DNA of 64,000 bases from positions 2,479,001 through 2,543,000 of the forward strand of contig NZ_CP147518.1 of assembly GCF_037201965.1 (NCBI RefSeq). Reading direction: 5' to 3'. The position numbers and the translations under genes are program-made. Below the pieces are notes generated by a model. That model was not told the origin of the DNA. It ran no database searches and saw only the letters and a list, made by a program, of their open reading frames with translations. This DNA comes from Spirosoma sp. SC4-14. GTDB lineage: Bacteria > Bacteroidota > Bacteroidia > Cytophagales > Spirosomataceae. The stretch's first letter is position 1. Each line of letters starts with the position of its first letter. Below, in pieces: positions 1 to 10,056 of this stretch.

Positions 1-1
1 A

Positions 2-2071
2 ACGGGCGGAAGTACCGATATTGTGGTCGTTGATCCCCAATACTTCGAAATTTTTACGTATAAATGGCTGATCGGAAATCCTAAAGTGCTCAATGAACCC
101 TTTAAGGTTGTATTAACCGAACAAAAAGCGCATAAGTATTTTGGCCCATTGCCGGTGGAAGAACTGATTGGGAAGGAAATTATTTACCGCGATTCAGTTC
201 GGGTCAGTGTGGCCGGGATCGTAAAAGACTGGGAGCGGCCAACCGATTTTACCTTTACCGATTTTATTTCGATGGCTACCGTGCGGGCCAGTCGGCTAAA
301 AAATGAGATCAATCTCGATCAATGGGACGACAACTGGTCGGCATCGCAGGCTTATATAAAGCTTTCGGAAGGGACAGTGCCTGCGCAACTAGTTCCGTTA
401 TTTCAGCAATTTTCAAAACAGCATTATGCAAAAGAGATGAAGTTCTGGCCGGATTTGCAGCCGCTGTCGGATGTGCATTTTAATGCTGATTATCAGGATA
501 ATTATTCGCGTAAAGCCCATTTGCCAACGTTATATGGCCTAATGGGGGTAGCTGCTTTTATTCTGCTGATTGCGGCTATCAATTTTATTAACCTGTCAAC
601 GGCTCAGTCTATTCAGCGGGCGAAGGAAATTGGAATACGGAAAGTGATGGGAAGTAGTCGGAAGGGCCTAATTACTCAGTTTTTAAGCGAGACCGCAGTA
701 CTGACGTTGTTGGGAGTTGGGATTGCCGTCTTGCTTGTGGGACCAATTTTATTGGCTATGCAACCGCTGCTGCCCAAAGGCCTAACTGTCGATTTATTTA
801 ACCTACAGACGATCCTGTTTCTACTTGGGCTCATTGTTGTTACATCAATGTTGGCTGGTTTTTATCCGGCATGGCTACTGTCGTCTTATCTACCTGCCCT
901 AACCTTGAAAGGGCAGAATGCACTGAAAGGGAGTAGAACAGGCCACCTACGGAAAGGGCTTATTGTGTTTCAGTTTACAGTATCCTTAGCGTTTATTGTT
1001 GGTACGCTAATGGTTGGGCGCCAACTAAATTTCATGCGAAACAAAGACCTCGGTTTTTCGACCGACGCGACCATAGAAGTCCGTACACTCTGGGATGAGA
1101 AGAGTCAGGTACTGGCCCAAAAAATAAAACAGTTAGCGGGAGTCGAGCGGATTACGATGGAGTGGTTTCCACCGATGGGGTCGAGCTACATGGTGACGAA
1201 GCTAAAATACCATGGCCAAAATGATAAAGATATAGAGATGGATGTATCGGCCAAAGTTGGCGATGCTAATTTTATTCCGTTGTATAAGCTTCGGCTACTG
1301 GCGGGCCGCAACTACTACAAAAGCGACTCATTGCGTGAGTTGGTGATCAATGCCTCCTACGCAAAAGCATTGGGATTCAGGAAGCCCGCTGAAGCCATCA
1401 ACCAACTTCTCGAATTTGGTGATAAAAAGCTTCCAATTGTTGGGGTTGTCGCTGATTTTCACGAACAGTCGTTTCATGAAAAGATAGGGCCCGTGTTCAT
1501 TGGCCATATACCTGATCGTGCCAAAAACATTGGCATTAAATTAATCACAAAAGGTAGGCAGGCCGATGACCTGAAAGAAACCCTGGCCCATATCGAGCAG
1601 GCATGGAAAGCAGTATATCCCGATAATAAGTTCAATTATACCTTTCTGGATGACTCTATAGCTCAACTTTACGAAAAAGAGACAAAAACAGCTCAGCTCG
1701 TTAACCTCTCTACGGCCATTGCCATCCTGGTTTCCTGTATGGGCTTATTCGGACTAGCCACCTTCACCGCCGAGCAACGTACGAAAGAGATTGGTGTTCG
1801 GAAAGTGTTGGGAGCCAGTACGGGGAATATTGTCGTATTGCTCTCTCAGGATTTTCTGAAACTGGTTGTTGTCGCTCTGATCATTGCCTCGCCGATAGCA
1901 TGGTGGGCAATTAACGAATGGCTTCAGGATTTTGCGTATAAAGTAGATCTTACCTGGTGGGTATTTGCTCTGGCTGGACTAATAGCCATGCTCATAACGT
2001 TATTGACAATTAGCTTCCAAAGTTTCAGAGCTGCTTTAACTAATCCGGCCAAGAGCTTAAGGACAGAGTGA
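2..2071 (+). CDS. ABC transporter permease, MacB/FtsX type (5' truncated by window)
   Basis: The frame is open to the left edge of the window, so the first visible GTG at 23 is internal and the true start lies outside. The visible 690 residues hold a periplasmic MacB-like region, a membrane segment near residue 180 followed by the FtsX signature RAKEIGIRKVMGSS, two more hydrophobic segments, and a second periplasmic domain. A second FtsX block near residue 590 carries RTKEIGVRKVLGAS, and two final membrane segments follow. This duplicated arrangement is typical of the roughly 800-residue Bacteroidota permeases that work with a separate ATPase to drive export or mechanotransmission across the envelope. 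The ATPase is not in view and the substrate cannot be told from sequence. The gene ends just before a strong terminator. Confidence 0.93.
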   Translation, partial: TGGSTDIVVVDPQYFEIFTYKWLIGNPKVLNEPFKVVLTEQKAHKYFGPLPVEELIGKEIIYRDSVRVSVAGIVKDWERPTDFTFTDFISMATVRASRLKNEINLDQWDDNWSASQAYIKLSEGTVPAQLVPLFQQFSKQHYAKEMKFWPDLQPLSDVHFNADYQDNYSRKAHLPTLYGLMGVAAFILLIAAINFINLSTAQSIQRAKEIGIRKVMGSSRKGLITQFLSETAVLTLLGVGIAVLLVGPILLAMQPLLPKGLTVDLFNLQTILFLLGLIVVTSMLAGFYPAWLLSSYLPALTLKGQNALKGSRTGHLRKGLIVFQFTVSLAFIVGTLMVGRQLNFMRNKDLGFSTDATIEVRTLWDEKSQVLAQKIKQLAGVERITMEWFPPMGSSYMVTKLKYHGQNDKDIEMDVSAKVGDANFIPLYKLRLLAGRNYYKSDSLRELVINASYAKALGFRKPAEAINQLLEFGDKKLPIVGVVADFHEQSFHEKIGPVFIGHIPDRAKNIGIKLITKGRQADDLKETLAHIEQAWKAVYPDNKFNYTFLDDSIAQLYEKETKTAQLVNLSTAIAILVSCMGLFGLATFTAEQRTKEIGVRKVLGASTGNIVVLLSQDFLKLVVVALIIASPIAWWAINEWLQDFAYKVDLTWWVFALAGLIAMLITLLTISFQSFRAALTNPAKSLRTE

Positions 2072-2144
2072 TACCATTCTGACAACCGTTGCTTTATGGG
2101 TTGGATAGGATAGAAAACAGCTATTCCAGGTTAGATGCCCCTAT

Positions 2145-2190
2145 AGGCGTTGTTGATTGCGCACGGCTAATTGCGCAATCAACAACGCCT
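2145..2190 (+). terminator. Rho-independent terminator after the permease gene
   Basis: A perfect 19-bp inverted repeat (2145-2163 and 2172-2190) with an 8-nt loop is followed directly by a run of T on the + strand. It lies about 75 bp after the stop codon of the upstream permease, so it most likely ends that transcript. Confidence 0.85.
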
Positions 2191-2445
2191 TTTTTATAAC
2201 CAATCTGTAGTGAATACCTCGTTCAACGTTCATAATAGATATTAAGTAATTATCCAATGTGGATACTATAGTATAATAATAAATAACAAAAAAACATAAA
2301 ATGGGGGATACTTTTTCTTGTGGGTATCGTCTTATGGGATAATTGTATATGTATTATACATGAATAGTTATTTAGCTTGATGGTCTACCAATTTACGTCA
2401 TTTAGACCAGCGAGTTATTGAATAGAAACAGCCCGTAACTGTATA
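2191..2445. other. AT-rich intergenic region upstream of the Wzi-like gene
   Basis: No coding frame or RNA was recognised here. It must hold the promoter of the downstream outer-membrane protein gene, but no convincing -33/-7 pair was identified by eye. Confidence 0.4.
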
Positions 2446-3993
2446 ATGGAAATTTATTTGCTTAAACAGCAAGGAAAGCCACCTACTGGTTTACCTTGTT
2501 TGGGTAGGCCATCAACGCATCGTATTGTTCTGATAATCTTTTGTTTTTTCGTTGTAAGTACGCATTTATATGCACAACGATTGCTGACGGTATCGGGCGA
2601 AGCGGGCAGTTTTATTCCTGCATCTGCACGAACGCCGTTCTGGCTGCGGAGTAATCAGTATGGTATTATCCCTTATTCAATGCCCGCTGCGACAGGACGT
2701 CTGAGTGCTAGCCTTGACTATGATTCCTTACGATTAGCTACTGGCAAACTCAGCTATGGTGGTGCCATAAATGCCGTGGCCAATGTTGGTGCCACCACAC
2801 AATGGCTACTACCCGAAAGTTACGTAAAGTTTCGGTACGGGGTTTTTGAGTTTTACGCAGGTCGTCGGCGCGAACTTTTCGGATTGGCCGATTCAACTTT
2901 GTCGACAGGCTCCTATGCCTGGTCAGGAAATGCACTCCCGGTGCCTAAAGTGCAACTCGAAATCCGGCCGTTTACGCCATTAACATTCACAAGGGGATTT
3001 GTGGCCGTGAAAGGTAGTTTTGCGCACGGCTGGCTGGGCGGACGTTATGTGCAGCATACGATGCTCCATCAAAAGTCCTTATACGTGCGTTTGGGAAAAC
3101 CCAATAGCAAATGGAAGCTATATGGAGGAGTAAATCACCAGGTAGTTTGGGGCGGTTATAGCGACGATCTGGTGAAAATAGGACTTGTCAAAAGTCCATA
3201 CTTACCCTCCAGTTTTAAAGACTATCTCAATGTAGTCAGTGGCCTGAAAGCAGACGCAACGGGCATTGTCGATTCACTGGCGTACGCCAATTTCGACCTA
3301 ACGAATCGAATTGGTAATCATGTAGGTTCGGTCGATGTGGCAGTGGAATTCAAGACAGATCGATTTATTTATTACGCTTATCGCCAGAACCCGTATGAAA
3401 CGGGGGCCTTTTTTCGTGGGAATAGTTTTGCCGATGGCCTGAACGGCTTGCGTATCCGATCAACTAACCCAAACGCCTTTATTCAGCAGCTACTAATCGA
3501 ATACCTGAATACGGCCAATCAGGGTGGAGATGACTTTGGGAAGGGAAAGAACGGGAAAGTCAATTATTTCAACCATTCGCAGTTTCGGGATGGCTGGTCG
3601 TATGCCAGTATGGGCTTAGGTACGCCGTTTATTACCCCCGCCTATAGCACAACGGGTGAGTTGCCTTATGGTGGGTTTAGCAATAATAACCGGGTACAGG
3701 TTTGGCATATAGGGCTAAGCGGAACTTTACTGAAGCCTACCCGACGCTGGCTAAACGGGCCAATTACCTACCAGATCAAAGGATCATTTAGCCATAATCT
3801 GGGTACCTATAATGCTCCTTTCGCGAACCCACTCAACCAGTTTTCAGGCATCGTTAGCTTTCAGGTTCCCTTATCGTATTGGAAGGGGCTACTGCTTCAG
3901 ACGTCACTTAGCGCGGATAACGGAAGCCTCTATACGAATGGTTTTGGGATGTATGTGGGGGTACGGAAGGAGTGGAGCAGGAGATTGCGGTAA
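2446..3993 (+). CDS. Capsule assembly Wzi-family outer-membrane protein
   Basis: This 515-residue protein matches the Bacteroidota Wzi-like family: a signal sequence followed by repeated amphipathic beta-strands typical of an outer-membrane barrel. The hydrophobic core of the signal peptide lies at residues 26-42 and ends in YAQ. The first mature residues (VSGEAGSFIPASARTPFW) are characteristic of the family. Wzi proteins help anchor or assemble surface polysaccharide. That fits its place next to a polysaccharide locus, although it lies on the opposite strand, so it is transcribed separately and converges with pseI. The 25 residues before the signal core are unusually long; a later start such as a TTG is possible. 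Confidence 0.85.
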   Translation: MEIYLLKQQGKPPTGLPCLGRPSTHRIVLIIFCFFVVSTHLYAQRLLTVSGEAGSFIPASARTPFWLRSNQYGIIPYSMPAATGRLSASLDYDSLRLATGKLSYGGAINAVANVGATTQWLLPESYVKFRYGVFEFYAGRRRELFGLADSTLSTGSYAWSGNALPVPKVQLEIRPFTPLTFTRGFVAVKGSFAHGWLGGRYVQHTMLHQKSLYVRLGKPNSKWKLYGGVNHQVVWGGYSDDLVKIGLVKSPYLPSSFKDYLNVVSGLKADATGIVDSLAYANFDLTNRIGNHVGSVDVAVEFKTDRFIYYAYRQNPYETGAFFRGNSFADGLNGLRIRSTNPNAFIQQLLIEYLNTANQGGDDFGKGKNGKVNYFNHSQFRDGWSYASMGLGTPFITPAYSTTGELPYGGFSNNNRVQVWHIGLSGTLLKPTRRWLNGPITYQIKGSFSHNLGTYNAPFANPLNQFSGIVSFQVPLSYWKGLLLQTSLSADNGSLYTNGFGMYVGVRKEWSRRLR

Positions 3994-4224
3994 GTACATT
4001 TTTATGGTACTTATCTCAGCTTCTAGGCCCTTCATGACGAATTTGTCCTATCGACGGGTAGTTGAGATAATCCTAAACATATGAGATCAGAGCAGAAAAA
4101 ACTATAAACATGAAAAAGTGTTAATATTACGACTGTCCTAATTCTGAATAGCTTACGATTCAATTATACCTATTTTTTTTAATGAGAGAAAGAGTATATA
4201 GCTTGTCCATTTGAGCTATTCGTT

Positions 4225-5292
4225 TCACTCTTTATCAATTAAGTCCCAGTGGAGCGCCGTCCCTGCTTTAATATCCTGGCTGGCAAAACAGGTAAGTACT
4301 TGTTCGTAATAGCGGGTATGTAGCCCGTTAGATGGGCGAATACTGCGTACGTTATCAGGTGTAAAAGCTTCTCCTGTTTTTACATCATGCACAACATACA
4401 ATGACCGTTTAAATTGAAGGCTTTTTTGCTCTTTGGGGGTTAGTGTATAGCTAACTTGTCCCATAGCTAGAGACGTTCGCTCTGTTTCGATAACCAGACT
4501 TTTCAATTCATCGGGTTCAAGTGAAAAGGCCGAGTCGACACCTCCTTCGGCCCGACGAAGCGTCACATGTTTTTCGAGTACAACAGCACCTAGTGCTACA
4601 GCAGCTACGGCGGCACCAATCCCCATTGTGTGGTCGGAGAGGCCAATTGGTAGATCGAACAGTTGGCGCATATGCGGGATGGTGAGCAAGTTAGTGGTTT
4701 CAGACGTGGCAGGATACGTGCTTGTGCATTTTAACAAAACAAGGTTCTTGCAGCCGTTTTCGCGTAAAACCTTTACTGATTCGTCGAGATCGGCCAAAGA
4801 AGCTACGCCAGTACTCATAATAACCGGCTTGCCTGTCTGAGCTATTTTTTTGAGTAAAATATGGTCAGTATTTTCAAAAGATGCGATCTTGTACAAGGGT
4901 ACATTGAGCGACTCCAAAAAGTCGACAGCAGTAGTATCAAATGGAGAGCTAAAGGCAATCATACCTCGCTTTTGGGCATGTTCAAAAATAGGTTTATGCC
5001 ACTCCCAAGGCGTATAGGCTTGTTCATAAAGTTTATACAGGTTTTTATCGACCCAGAGCGATTTAGCATCGCGAATATAAAATTCTTCTGAAGAACCGTT
5101 AAAAGTAATCGTATCGGGTGTGTATGTCTGGAGCTTCAAGGCATGAGCACCTGCATCGGCTACTGCATCAACTATCTCTAAAGCTCTGCTGAGTGACTGG
5201 TTGTGGTTTCCTGACATCTCTGCGATTACAAAAGGACGGTGGCCAGCACCTATCGTAAAATTGGCAACCTGAATCGGTTGATTTGCTGTCAT
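4225..5292 (-). CDS. pseI: Pseudaminic acid synthase PseI
   Basis: Condenses 2,4-diacetamido-2,4,6-trideoxy-L-altrose with phosphoenolpyruvate to give pseudaminic acid in the cytoplasm. The 355-residue protein has the NeuB-type TIM barrel (residues about 15-265, starting with RPFVIAEMSGNHNQSL, the form typical of PseI rather than sialic acid synthases) and a C-terminal antifreeze-like SAF domain (about 290-350). It is the last gene of the minus-strand polysaccharide operon, 43 bp or more after pseH. The other five enzymes of the same pathway are upstream, which makes PseI a much better assignment than NeuB or LegI. Length is normal for the family and nothing is missing. Confidence 0.95.
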   Translation of the reverse strand: MTANQPIQVANFTIGAGHRPFVIAEMSGNHNQSLSRALEIVDAVADAGAHALKLQTYTPDTITFNGSSEEFYIRDAKSLWVDKNLYKLYEQAYTPWEWHKPIFEHAQKRGMIAFSSPFDTTAVDFLESLNVPLYKIASFENTDHILLKKIAQTGKPVIMSTGVASLADLDESVKVLRENGCKNLVLLKCTSTYPATSETTNLLTIPHMRQLFDLPIGLSDHTMGIGAAVAAVALGAVVLEKHVTLRRAEGGVDSAFSLEPDELKSLVIETERTSLAMGQVSYTLTPKEQKSLQFKRSLYVVHDVKTGEAFTPDNVRSIRPSNGLHTRYYEQVLTCFASQDIKAGTALHWDLIDKE

Positions 5293-5335
5293 AACGGTTT
5301 AGAACTAGAGTTCGGTAGGTATATATGAGTTGTGA

Positions 5336-5827
5336 CTATAAGGTTTTAACATAAACTAAGTTTAAACCTTCCTGACCAGGAGGATTAAATTTACCACTTC
5401 CATGCGAAAATTTGAATCCTGCTTTTTGAAATGAACGTACAGAGCCTTGATTATCAGCTTTTATATAGGCATGGATCGTTACAGCACCCCATTGTTCTTT
5501 ACATGCTTCGCAGCCCTGCGTAATGATTTGGCTAGCAAATCCCTGACCACGAACACGAGCATCTACCGACACGCCAACTATAATTTCGGCAGGCATATCA
5601 GTTTCATGTTTTCTTTCAAACCGAACTTGGCCCACAGCTTTATGCTGCTCATCCTCAAATAGCAATAATAGGGCATCGGGATCAGTCAACTTTTTCGTAA
5701 ACCAGGCAGTATGTGTCTCTAATGGAATTTCTCTCGAATTGAACGATTGCTGACGGGTCTCGAGATCGTTGGCCCAGTCAAAGTAAAGCTGTACATCACT
5801 GGGTTGAGCTTTGCGGTAGGTGAGCAT
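5336..5827 (-). CDS. pseH: PseH-like GNAT acetyltransferase
   Basis: A GNAT-fold acetyltransferase expected to acetylate the 4-amino group of UDP-4-amino-4,6-dideoxy-N-acetyl-beta-L-altrosamine using acetyl-CoA. Visible are the N-terminal LTYRKAQPSDVQLYFDWAND, typical of PseH, and the acetyl-CoA loop RVRGQGFASQII. The ATG at 5827 is preferred because homologues start at this point; it lies 19 bp after the pseG stop. An in-frame start at 5863 would overlap pseG by 17 bp and add 12 residues. Assignment to PseH rather than a generic acetyltransferase rests largely on its position between pseG and pseI. Confidence 0.88.
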   Translation of the reverse strand: MLTYRKAQPSDVQLYFDWANDLETRQQSFNSREIPLETHTAWFTKKLTDPDALLLLFEDEQHKAVGQVRFERKHETDMPAEIIVGVSVDARVRGQGFASQIITQGCEACKEQWGAVTIHAYIKADNQGSVRSFQKAGFKFSHGSGKFNPPGQEGLNLVYVKTL

Positions 5828-5846
5828 AAAAATAGGCTTAGTTGTT

Positions 5847-6887
5847 TTATGCTTTATTAACACTTAGCTGCTGAAAAAGCTTTCGGAATCGTTCAGGAGA
5901 TTGTCCATCGAAAAAACGCTTTTGACTAGCTAACGATTTAAGGGTTATATCGGAAAAAAGCTGGAATGACTGAATTGTCAGTTTGAGCATCTGTGCTAAT
6001 GCAGGTCTTGGAGTTGAATGTGGTAGTAAAGCAGGAAAACTGACCGAAACGGCGAGTTGCTCTTCAGACAAGAACTGAGCAATACGTGCTTGATTATCGG
6101 CTGTTACAATCGCAATTAATGGGCGGTTTACTGCGCAGACCTCATAAGCTATGGTGCTACAAGAGGTAAGAGCTAAACTACATTGCTGCAATTCGCGGAC
6201 CATTTCATTTACATTCTGATTCTGTAAAATGACAAGGTTCGGTAATTGGAGGGAGTATGCTTCTATTGATTGACGATTGGGATGAAACGGTCCCAGAACA
6301 ATATGGATAGGTAGCATTGGGTCAACTAATCGAATGGCTTCCAGTATATGTAAGGACATATTTTGTAAATCAGCCCCGCCCATGCTAACAAAAAATGGTC
6401 CACCTCTTATTGCAGATCCAAAGCCTTGGGGTTGTAAAAATTCAGGACGAAGTAATGCGTAGTGAGGACCTAAATAAAACTTTGTATAAGGTTCTGCATC
6501 ATATTCATTAGTTCTAATACCACCTGCATGATTAATCACTACATCGGCTACCTGATGGCCTTTCAGTAAATCATCAATATATATCAGCCGTTTGGTTCGA
6601 TTGCGAATCTGTTTCTGAAAACTTATGTCAAATGCATAACCGTCCAACACTACTATATCATCGGTATTGATCAATTCCAGAAACGTTGTATCGGCTGTTG
6701 ATTCAGGTAGTGGAACAACACATAGCCCTGCTTGTTGAATCAATGTGCATACATAGGCCTCCGGTTCTTTAATTGCAAATTGCAGTAAGAACTCATCTCT
6801 GAGCATATGGCTCAGAGCAAGACAACGCATCACATGCCCCATACCAATCTGCGCATTTCCGTCGGCACGAAGAACAACTCGATTCAT
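5847..6887 (-). CDS. pseG: UDP-2,4-diacetamido-2,4,6-trideoxy-beta-L-altropyranose hydrolase PseG
   Basis: Removes UDP from the altrose nucleotide sugar to give the free hexose used by PseI. The 346-residue protein has a GT-B-like fold with the N-terminal ADGNAQIGMGHVMRC segment, where the conserved glycine-rich stretch and histidine belong to the nucleotide-sugar hydrolase active site. A C-terminal half carries the UDP-binding region (FFVSMGGADLQN and later ALTSCSTIAYE). Its ATG overlaps the end of pseF by 4 bp, indicating translational coupling in the operon. Confidence 0.93.
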   Translation of the reverse strand: MNRVVLRADGNAQIGMGHVMRCLALSHMLRDEFLLQFAIKEPEAYVCTLIQQAGLCVVPLPESTADTTFLELINTDDIVVLDGYAFDISFQKQIRNRTKRLIYIDDLLKGHQVADVVINHAGGIRTNEYDAEPYTKFYLGPHYALLRPEFLQPQGFGSAIRGGPFFVSMGGADLQNMSLHILEAIRLVDPMLPIHIVLGPFHPNRQSIEAYSLQLPNLVILQNQNVNEMVRELQQCSLALTSCSTIAYEVCAVNRPLIAIVTADNQARIAQFLSEEQLAVSVSFPALLPHSTPRPALAQMLKLTIQSFQLFSDITLKSLASQKRFFDGQSPERFRKLFQQLSVNKA

Positions 6888-7585
6888 CGTTTTTCTTGAC
6901 TTCTATTTAATTGAAATTTAAATTCTGCAATTTCCCAGTCATCTTCAGTATCGATGTCGTGAGCGTCCATTTCTGAAATGATGATGCCACCCGAATTGTC
7001 AGAAATCAATCGTCTGGTTTGCTCAAAGGCATTTACACTAAAGAAATAGAACTGCCCTGCGTCGTGGTAAGATGGTTCAAGATCTTGCGAGCGCGTTAGC
7101 GCATGTTCAGCCTGAAACCACTGTACTTTCCCTCCTTGTAGCCGTATAGCCCGTTGAATGGGGAAGTTGAATGGCTGAATTGGGTAGACTGAATCAAAAC
7201 CTCTTTTAACAAGTAAGTCGAATGCGCTCTGGAGTAAGTAAGGAGTAATGAATGGAGCTGTTGGATAGAGGCAACAAGCCTGCTTAAAATGAGAGCCCTG
7301 CCTATTATATTGAGTTAGCACTTCGGTTAGTACTTCGGCTGTAGTAGCAAAATCGTCGGCGGTCTTGGAGTCTCGCAGAAAGGGTACTGATGCGCCATAT
7401 TCTTTAGCAATAGCTGCTATTTCCACATCGTCGGTTGAAACCATAACTTCATCAAACATACCTGACTGGATAGCCGTGGTGATGCTATAGGCAATAATAG
7501 GCTTTCCCAGAAAGGGTCGGATATTTTTACGCGGGATGCGTTTACTACCACCCCGCGCTGTTATGATGGCTAGATTACTCATCAA
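6884..7585 (-). CDS. pseF: Pseudaminic acid cytidylyltransferase PseF
   Basis: Activates pseudaminic acid with CTP to CMP-pseudaminic acid, the donor for glycosyltransferases. The 233-residue protein carries the N-terminal nucleotide-binding signature ITARGGSKRIPRKNI and the family motif DDWEIAEF near the C-terminus. It overlaps both neighbours by 4 bp (pseC upstream and pseG downstream), so the three are one translationally coupled block. CMP-sialate synthetases share the fold; the context decides for pseudaminate. Confidence 0.93.
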   Translation of the reverse strand: MMSNLAIITARGGSKRIPRKNIRPFLGKPIIAYSITTAIQSGMFDEVMVSTDDVEIAAIAKEYGASVPFLRDSKTADDFATTAEVLTEVLTQYNRQGSHFKQACCLYPTAPFITPYLLQSAFDLLVKRGFDSVYPIQPFNFPIQRAIRLQGGKVQWFQAEHALTRSQDLEPSYHDAGQFYFFSVNAFEQTRRLISDNSGGIIISEMDAHDIDTEDDWEIAEFKFQLNRSQEKR

Positions 7586-8808
7586 ACTGATTTTTCGAGT
7601 GGGTATGTTACTAATCTATCAGCGGAATTGAAAAAGGAAGTAACCGTTTCGATCACGTAATCCTGCTCTTGGTTAGTTAGGGTCGGATATAGTGGTAGAC
7701 TAAGACAAGCACCGTAATATTGTTCGGCATAGGGACAATCACCCGGTTTCCAACCAAATTGCTGATAATAGGGCATCAAGTGAACTGGAATATAATGCAC
7801 CTGGGCCAGAATATTTTTTGTCCGTAGAAAATCATATAACTGCTTTCGGTTGGGTGTCTGAATCACATACAGGTGATAAGCATGACCAATCTCCACAGGT
7901 GGTGCAATAGTCGCTATCGGAATGCCAGTTAAGGCTGCTTCTGCAAAGGCCGTATCATAGCGGTTGGCCAGTTCCCGACGACGATTGAGCATGGAGTCGG
8001 CCCGGCTTAGCTGACTTAATGCCAGAGCAGCCTGAATGTCGGTCAGCCGATAGTTGTAGCCTAGCTCCTGTAGCTCCATATACCACCCGCCCCGTTCGGG
8101 TTCGCCAGGATAGGGGGGGGTAAACTCCTCAGATTTGTTAGTAATGCCATGAGTCCGTAATCGCAGCAGGTGTTTGTAGAGCGCTTCATTATTAGTCGTG
8201 ATCATACCACCCTCGCCTGCCGCAATATGCTTAACGGGGTGAAAGCTGAAGATAGCCAAATCAGCCAATGAACCATCGCCTGAGCGATGAACAGTTTGAT
8301 TAGTAGTAAAAAATGCCCCTGGTGCATGGCATGCATCTTCAAGCAACCATAAACCAAACTCATCAGCTAATGCCCGGAAGGCTGTTAAATCGACAGGATA
8401 GCCCGCAAAATCGACGGGAATAATTCCTGAAAAATAGCCCTTTGGGTGAGATTCAAGCAGTTTTCGAACAGCTTTTGGATCGAGTAATACTGTGTCGGGA
8501 TCAATATCTGCAAAATAGACTTCACCACCACAATAGCGGATACAATTGGCTGAGGCCGAAAATGTAATAGGCGTTGTAATTACGCGAGTACCAGGGCCTA
8601 CATCAAGTGCCATACAACATAAATGAAGAGCAGCCGTACCATTTGCTACAGCTACTGCGTAATTTGATCCGATGTATTTGGCAAATGCTTCTTCAAGCTC
8701 TCCAATTTTAGGTCCCTGAGTTAGATAAGGTGACTGAAGCACTTCAGTCACGGCTACTATGTCGTCATCAGTAATATGCTGGCGACCATATGGAATGGGT
8801 AGATTCAT
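7582..8808 (-). CDS. pseC: UDP-4-amino-4,6-dideoxy-N-acetyl-beta-L-altrosamine transaminase PseC
   Basis: A PLP-dependent DegT/DnrJ/EryC1-type aminotransferase of 408 residues acting on the PseB product. The PLP lysine is in FSFHPVKHIAAGEGG (about residue 203) and the cofactor aspartate in LLEDACHAPGA. The sequence starts with IPYGRQHITDDDI, which is the usual PseC opening. It is the first gene of the pseC-F-G-H-I block and follows the glycosyltransferase gene by about 24 bp. GC content here is normal for the window, in contrast with the AT-rich genes immediately upstream in the operon. Confidence 0.94.
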   Translation of the reverse strand: MNLPIPYGRQHITDDDIVAVTEVLQSPYLTQGPKIGELEEAFAKYIGSNYAVAVANGTAALHLCCMALDVGPGTRVITTPITFSASANCIRYCGGEVYFADIDPDTVLLDPKAVRKLLESHPKGYFSGIIPVDFAGYPVDLTAFRALADEFGLWLLEDACHAPGAFFTTNQTVHRSGDGSLADLAIFSFHPVKHIAAGEGGMITTNNEALYKHLLRLRTHGITNKSEEFTPPYPGEPERGGWYMELQELGYNYRLTDIQAALALSQLSRADSMLNRRRELANRYDTAFAEAALTGIPIATIAPPVEIGHAYHLYVIQTPNRKQLYDFLRTKNILAQVHYIPVHLMPYYQQFGWKPGDCPYAEQYYGACLSLPLYPTLTNQEQDYVIETVTSFFNSADRLVTYPLEKSV

Positions 8809-8832
8809 GGATATGAGGTAAAAGGAAGCTAC

Positions 8833-9957
8833 TTAAATAGAGATAGTCTGTTTTTTTATGGAGTGTGTATTTGACGCTATAGCCTCTTTGAACAACTCTT
8901 CATATTGTTTTACTATTAGTGGCCAATGATACGTATTTTCAATTTTGATGCGGTTATTTTCCAAGAAGGAATGGTACTGAAGTTTGGTGTACTCAGAAAT
9001 AACCTGTGCTATATCTTCAGATGTTCTAAAGTAGAAAGCATCCTTGCCTAAAATAGATTTATTGAATATGTTGTCATAAGCACAAATAAAAGCACTAGAT
9101 GCCATTGCTTCTAGTAAAGATGGATTTGTTCCACCTACTCTATGTCCATGAAAATAAATATTTGAATAGTAGCGAAGATTGTCTAGTGTATATAAATCGT
9201 AGATAGCGCCTAAAAACTTGATATTAGAGTATTTGGCATATTTCCTTGTTAGATACCTTCCATATTTAGTTAAATGATTGCCTACGACTAAAAATGTTCT
9301 CTTGGATGCCTTAATAACACCTTCTAAAATCTCATCTATACTATTGTCAGACTGTAAGCGCGCTATCAGCATATCATATTGATACGGCATAAGAGAAAAG
9401 TCTTCAAGAATTTCAGAATTCGGATTAGTAAAGACATAAGACCCATAAGGAATATATGTAGAGGATAAATTGTATACTTTTTCTATATGTTGTTGAATGC
9501 CGATAGAATCAGAAACTAAATAATCACTACTGTTTACAGCCCAACGCTCAGCTTTTTTTAAGAATTCTTGAACTAGGAAAGGATATTTGCTTCGCATCCA
9601 TTCTATTCCATCCATATTAGTCACAATAACCGGCCTAGATGGTAACAGCCAGCCCCAAATAGCATTTGTTGTATAACCTAGTTGTAATATTAAATCAAAA
9701 TTGCGCTTACGAGTATCTAATATACAATTAAAGTCATAAATAAATTGGCCTGCCAGACCAAGGTATTTTTCGGGATCATAGCAATGAATGATAGTAACAC
9801 CCTGAAAAATTTTCTCCCGATAGGGGTGATAATGAGAATTATAGACAGTTACCTCGTGCCCTAAATGAGTTAATTGAACCGCTAAAAATTCAGCACATTG
9901 TTCGAAGCCACCATAATAATTAGGAATGCCACGTGTACCTATAATTCCAATTTGCAT
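8833..9957 (-). CDS. Glycosyltransferase, DUF1972/GT4 type
   Basis: A cytoplasmic GT-B glycosyltransferase that should add one sugar to the lipid-linked repeat unit. The start at 9957 is chosen because MQIGIIGTRGIPNYYGGFE is the exact opening of the DUF1972 family (often annotated rhamnosyltransferase). An upstream in-frame start at 10050 would add 31 residues with no family match. The C-terminal half has the GT4 donor-site stretch GHRVGGTNPSLLEAMA. The specific sugar cannot be predicted. Base composition is clearly more AT-rich than pseC next to it. Confidence 0.88.
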   Translation of the reverse strand: MQIGIIGTRGIPNYYGGFEQCAEFLAVQLTHLGHEVTVYNSHYHPYREKIFQGVTIIHCYDPEKYLGLAGQFIYDFNCILDTRKRNFDLILQLGYTTNAIWGWLLPSRPVIVTNMDGIEWMRSKYPFLVQEFLKKAERWAVNSSDYLVSDSIGIQQHIEKVYNLSSTYIPYGSYVFTNPNSEILEDFSLMPYQYDMLIARLQSDNSIDEILEGVIKASKRTFLVVGNHLTKYGRYLTRKYAKYSNIKFLGAIYDLYTLDNLRYYSNIYFHGHRVGGTNPSLLEAMASSAFICAYDNIFNKSILGKDAFYFRTSEDIAQVISEYTKLQYHSFLENNRIKIENTYHWPLIVKQYEELFKEAIASNTHSIKKQTISI

Positions 9958-10056
9958 ACTTGAAAATATTTTCGGGAAAAGATAATATTTAAGAATGTAT
10001 TGAAGGATTATACATTCGACATTTGTGTTATTGCCTGTTCGCAGATCCAAGACACG